Shown one piece after another: positions 60,467 through 64,000 of a stretch of 64,000 nt of DNA; position 1 is the first letter of the stretch; each line of letters opens with the position of its first letter. The position numbers and the translations under genes are program-made. The DNA is from Phoronis australis (taxonomy: Eukaryota > Phoronida > Phoronidae): positions 643,329 to 707,328 of the forward strand of contig NMRA01000038.1 of the NCBI GenBank assembly GCA_002633005.1, in the 5' to 3' direction. The notes beneath the pieces are model-generated. The model saw only the letters and a list, made by a program, of their open reading frames with translations, made no database searches and had not been told where the DNA came from.

Positions 60467-62292
60467 TATTTATTAATGTGTTAACTATTCGTTTCCTGTT
60501 CTTCAGCATATAAAAGTAAGTTCTGTACCATTCAAGATGTGGCCTTCACTCCCAGAAATGAAAATATTAAATCATTATAATCTGTATTCTGTCTTCAATT
60601 CTATCTATTTTGGAGAAATGTTGGGAGAAGGTTCGACTTACGTGATTTGCTTTGAAAATATTTCATGAAATTTCTAATTGAATGAAGTTGAATAGCAAGT
60701 CAGTCTATAAGTACATTGACACTGGTGATTGCGAAATTGCATGCACATCTAGATAGTCACAATAAATACGTGTCCTTTACTGAAACAAAGTTCATTTATA
60801 ATCATCTATTTCGATTCATGTATATACATTTGAATATGAATTTTCAATTTGGTGACAACAGAAGAAACCCCATGAAATTTATTGGTAATTGTGGGCTGAT
60901 TAAAAATACTTTAACGCTCCCTTTTAGTTAAAATCTTCATAAAACGGATTTTAATACAATTTTGTTCAACCAAATCCAATTTCAATTAGTACTCGTTCAA
61001 CACAACTCCAAATATTTTCAAGTTTAATTTAATGTGATTTTTTGGTTTAATTTTTATATTTGGCTGTGCACCACCATCGAAAATGGCCGCCGTAGTGAGT
61101 GATAGCTGATTCATCATCGCTATGGGTACTCACTCGACTGCCGTCATTTGTCATGAGGTTACCGCAGAAACCCCGCCCGCTTTTTAAAAACATAAAAATA
61201 AAGTAAGATATTTATACACATAAAAATAATAGCATAATAACATCAACAGAACTGAAAGTGACGAAATGTCTATATTTCTGTGATATGTTTCGACTGTCGA
61301 AACTAATTCTGTGTTCTAAATTGATAAATTTAATGGAAGAGTGTCTTTAAGGTTATGTAAGACTTTATCAACAAGTCTGCATGTTTAGCCAAAAATTTAC
61401 AAAACTATAGGTTTTCACTCACTATTTTTTTCTAAAAGGAAAAAAACATGTCAGATTTGATTTTTACCTTTTTCTAAACTGTTATTAATTGGGTAGCTTG
61501 ATCATGTTTTTAGTAAAATTTAGCAAAAAAGAAAAGTAAATTGACAGCAATACCACAGTACCAAAAACACTAAAAACTAAGTTGCGTTCAAGATGAAATC
61601 TCAAAAACGCTGTTGCAATTTCATAAGTTACCGTTTCTTTTCCATTTTATACAAATTTTCAATTTTTCATAAAAGCCGTTGAGCCCTATTTTTCGAAAGC
61701 CTCTCGTGCAAAAATGAAGTATAATAAGCTTAATTCCTATCAGCGCTTTGGAGAATAGTGCACAAAGCATAGTATCTGAAAGCTTCATATCAATCTGAAC
61801 AGCCATTTATGAGATATAATGTTTCACAGCTAACCAAAGTGGGACAAGTTTCTAGTGACCTTCATAACCTAACTTTCTCGGGACCTTAAGCTATGAGAGG
61901 TCTTGCAATCCTGCTAATTTGAGTTTTGCCACCCCCCTCCCCGCCGGCTAATGCCCAACCGACACCTACCCGCAGCCGGAGTTTTGAAACACCAATCCCC
62001 CTATCCATCCTTTCGGCCACAGTACCCAGTCAGTACAAAGAGAGATCTGTAGTTGCGAGATAGGTCTTTTAATGTTTATGATGGACCCTAAGTTACACCT
62101 TACAAATAGTATAATGGGTAGTACGGGATTCAGTGTTAATGAAGCAGCACTGGATGACGGAGCCATATGTTGACATTTGTGCATACATGTAGAACGCGAT
62201 GCGGACGACTTTCTTTCCTGCAGCACCGGCGCCGAATACATTCCGTGTGTTACAAGCATTTTCTTTTCAGCAATGGTCTGCATAAAAGTCTT

Positions 62293-64000
62293 TCAGTTGA
62301 CAACTACTTCGCACAGAGATAAAACGTCGATATTTGCGTAGGTAGTATTTATCTTAATCGTCAGATATCTCCCGCGTACAACAGGATCGCACGTCAGGGT
62401 TTTGGTCAACTCTTCTGCCCCAAATTCTCCTTGATTAAAAGTGCAAATCTCGCTAGAGTTCGCTGTATTTGATGAGTTTGACACCTTGATGAAAAAGTCG
62501 CGTAGTCTTTCACCTAAATAAATCCAAACAAGAAACAAAAGCAACACTGGTGATGTTTAAGTTTTTAAAAACGAAACGTATACGATACCATTACAAACTT
62601 GTCTCGAAGTTTCCTTTGCTATAATTGTAATTGATTTCTATCATTAAAAGGAAAGGCCACGTGACACTGACTCGAAGTGACCCTGACTTTGACGGGAATG
62701 GAACACCTCGTCAAAACTAGTGTCTGTTTCAAACTCATTGAACGTGCTGACACGCTTACAGTCTCCAAGTAGAGTGGCCTCTCAGCTTACACTGTTGACA
62801 CGTAATTGCGCCTTATCGTTAGTTAGAATTTATGTTTAAATTTTACCTTGTGCCTAGGTTTAGTGATATCCCGCAACGCCGTTTTGTTTCTGGAGGAGGG
62901 CCCCGATTATGACATCATCTACTGCTTTCTTCTGTTTATTGAAATCGTAGACCCTTTCTTCTGAGGAAAGTCCGCCTCCGGAGGCCGAACCCACCGGGAA
63001 TGGATTCGATTGTTACCTTTTTGCATGTTTACTAACTAGCAGTAAATTTTCATATTTTACGCTGTGCCTCTCTTGGGGTCGTGGGGGTGGGGTGCTGTTG
63101 TAGAAGCTTCAGAGCAGTCGCTCCCTTTTTCCCTGCATGCGTGTTCGTGTGTATGCGAGTATGTGTGTATGTATATCCGTAGGTATAAATGTTTGTATGT
63201 ATGTTTATATAAATGTACATTTGTTTGAATGTGTGTATGTGTGTACGTATGTACGTATGAAGAGGGCCAAGAGCCACCCGTTACTATAATCACTTTGTTG
63301 CGACACAACCCATGCACTAGTTACCCATGACTTGTGTTGCCGGCTCCCTCGGCAATAAGTCAAGTTCGGATGAGAATTGTAATGTTTTTAAACCGAAAAA
63401 CGCTTAGGTTAAAAGGGTTCCTATTAATAGATATTAAAAACGACATTCCCATCCAATTCCTTGAAACGAAATAATGCTCTATAACCCTCGACAACCCTCA
63501 AAGGTTTGGAGGGAAATTCTGAAAACTTCTTTCGAAGTCTGCAAAACGGGCAAGACTGACCTGCACTTTTAACGAATTGCAAGGCAACTGTGGAGAAAGA
63601 TCATCCACCAAGAACCAAGAGAATACGTTTTAGTTGATTAATGCTTTATCTTTTAAGATTTGCATTACCAGTTGACAGAACGGGGATTGGTTGGAAAAAT
63701 CAAAACAGGGCTTAATATCCTTTTAAAAATTCAACATTGACATCTAAACAGTGGTGAAATGCCCTGTCTAGCCACACAGAATACAATTACTCTTACTGTG
63801 CTCTGACCGGTTGGTAATGGTGACGTTTAGTATAACGAACACGGTCTCCAAGTCAACCTGCCACCAGGGGTCTCTCTCCCAGGAAGTATGAGTGCATGAG
63901 CCGTGACGATATTTCGAGTTCGAGTAACCGTCAACAGCAAGTGAAGCACATCCATCGTGTCCTACGCTTGATTGCGTAGCAGGTTTGTTGAAAGCGACAT
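62293..64000 (-). CDS. F-type lectin domain, duplicate (partial at window edge)
   Basis: Lectin exons at 64000-63797 (continuing by about one base beyond the edge) and 62513-62293, with the same splice phases as copy 1. The first reads VAFNKPATQSSVGHDGCASL, SNSKYRHGSCTHTSWERDPW and TNRSEH. The second is GERLRDFFIKVSNSS to LSLCEVVVN and stop. Both are intact, about 92-95% identical in protein to copy 1. Changes include YYH to YRH next to the sugar-site region. A PAN exon, if present, is outside the window. The intron contains the 583-bp insertion. Confidence 0.8.
62715..63297. mobile_element. ~583-bp insertion in the lectin intron of copy 2
   Basis: Copy 1 is continuous at CACCTCGTTGCGACAC. 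Here CACCTCGT and CACTTTGT bracket the insert, an imperfect 8-bp duplication. It contains CTGAGGAAAGTCC, then GCCTCCGGAGGC (a self-complementary stem) and CGAACCC, and a GTAT/GTGT-rich tract (63140-63260). No TIR or ORF is convincing. The CTGAGGA...stem...CGAAC layout is reminiscent of Penelope-type ends, but GAAA is GAAC. Confidence 0.65.

Larger units (their letters stand above)
57750..64000. repeat. Segmental duplication, copy 2 (runs off the window)
   Basis: Colinear with 45433-51060. It differs by small substitutions, a 154-bp TIR insertion (60313-60466), a ~583-bp insertion (62715-63297) and a G-run/N join at 59163-59185. Sequence before 57750 is unrelated to that before 45433. Confidence 0.9.

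Overview
The window is eukaryotic nuclear DNA from a marine-type invertebrate. Its genes are split by GT-AG introns. It is AT-rich and full of small terminal-inverted-repeat (TIR) elements, minisatellites and a LINE 3' end. The gene content is a TIPRL orthologue, a PLAC8/cornifelin-type protein, and a PAN domain next to an F-type (fucolectin) lectin domain. That fits an invertebrate deuterostome or a lophotrochozoan; the sequence alone does not settle which. Five single N characters (12439, 24973, 40598, 52816, 59185) mark contig joins. Two of them sit between near-identical copies of the same exon region, which points to unmerged haplotypes in a polymorphic genome.

Layout. 1-7.9 kb: no convincing gene; a LINE 3' remnant, a palindromic element with an internal minisatellite, and small repeats. 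7.95-17.9 kb (+): TIPRL, seven coding exons, 271 aa, with exon 5 present twice. 19.85-27.05 kb (-): a five-exon gene for a 333-aa protein I do not recognise, with exon 2 present twice and a full CRE site upstream; it converges on TIPRL. 27.2-34.7 kb: no gene recognised. 34.76-40.2 kb (+): a 97-aa PLAC8-domain protein in three exons. 40.45-41.7 kb: a degenerate 15-bp repeat, then about 29.8 copies of a virtually perfect 37-bp repeat.

45.4-64.0 kb is a duplicated neighbourhood. A single-exon plus-strand gene (304 aa, charged helical N-terminus, serine-rich) occurs intact at 45.45 kb and as a stop- and frameshift-broken copy at 57.77 kb. On the minus strand are F-type lectin exons (49.9-51.06 kb, and again at 62.3 kb to the window edge). 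PAN exons with signal peptides lie at 53.0-53.3 kb (intact) and 56.8-57.1 kb (5-bp deletion). A signal-peptide-like short ORF at 56.3-56.5 kb has decayed relatives at 55.5, 52.9 and probably 1.9 kb.

TIPRL is a regulator of PP2A-family phosphatases. The lectin/PAN cluster looks like a secreted carbohydrate-recognition locus undergoing tandem duplication and decay. I found no operon, CRISPR array or clearly novel multi-gene system. The most unusual material is the homogenised 37-bp array, the gap-flanking exon duplications, the lectin/PAN duplication, and several small TIR element families whose target-site duplications can be read directly.
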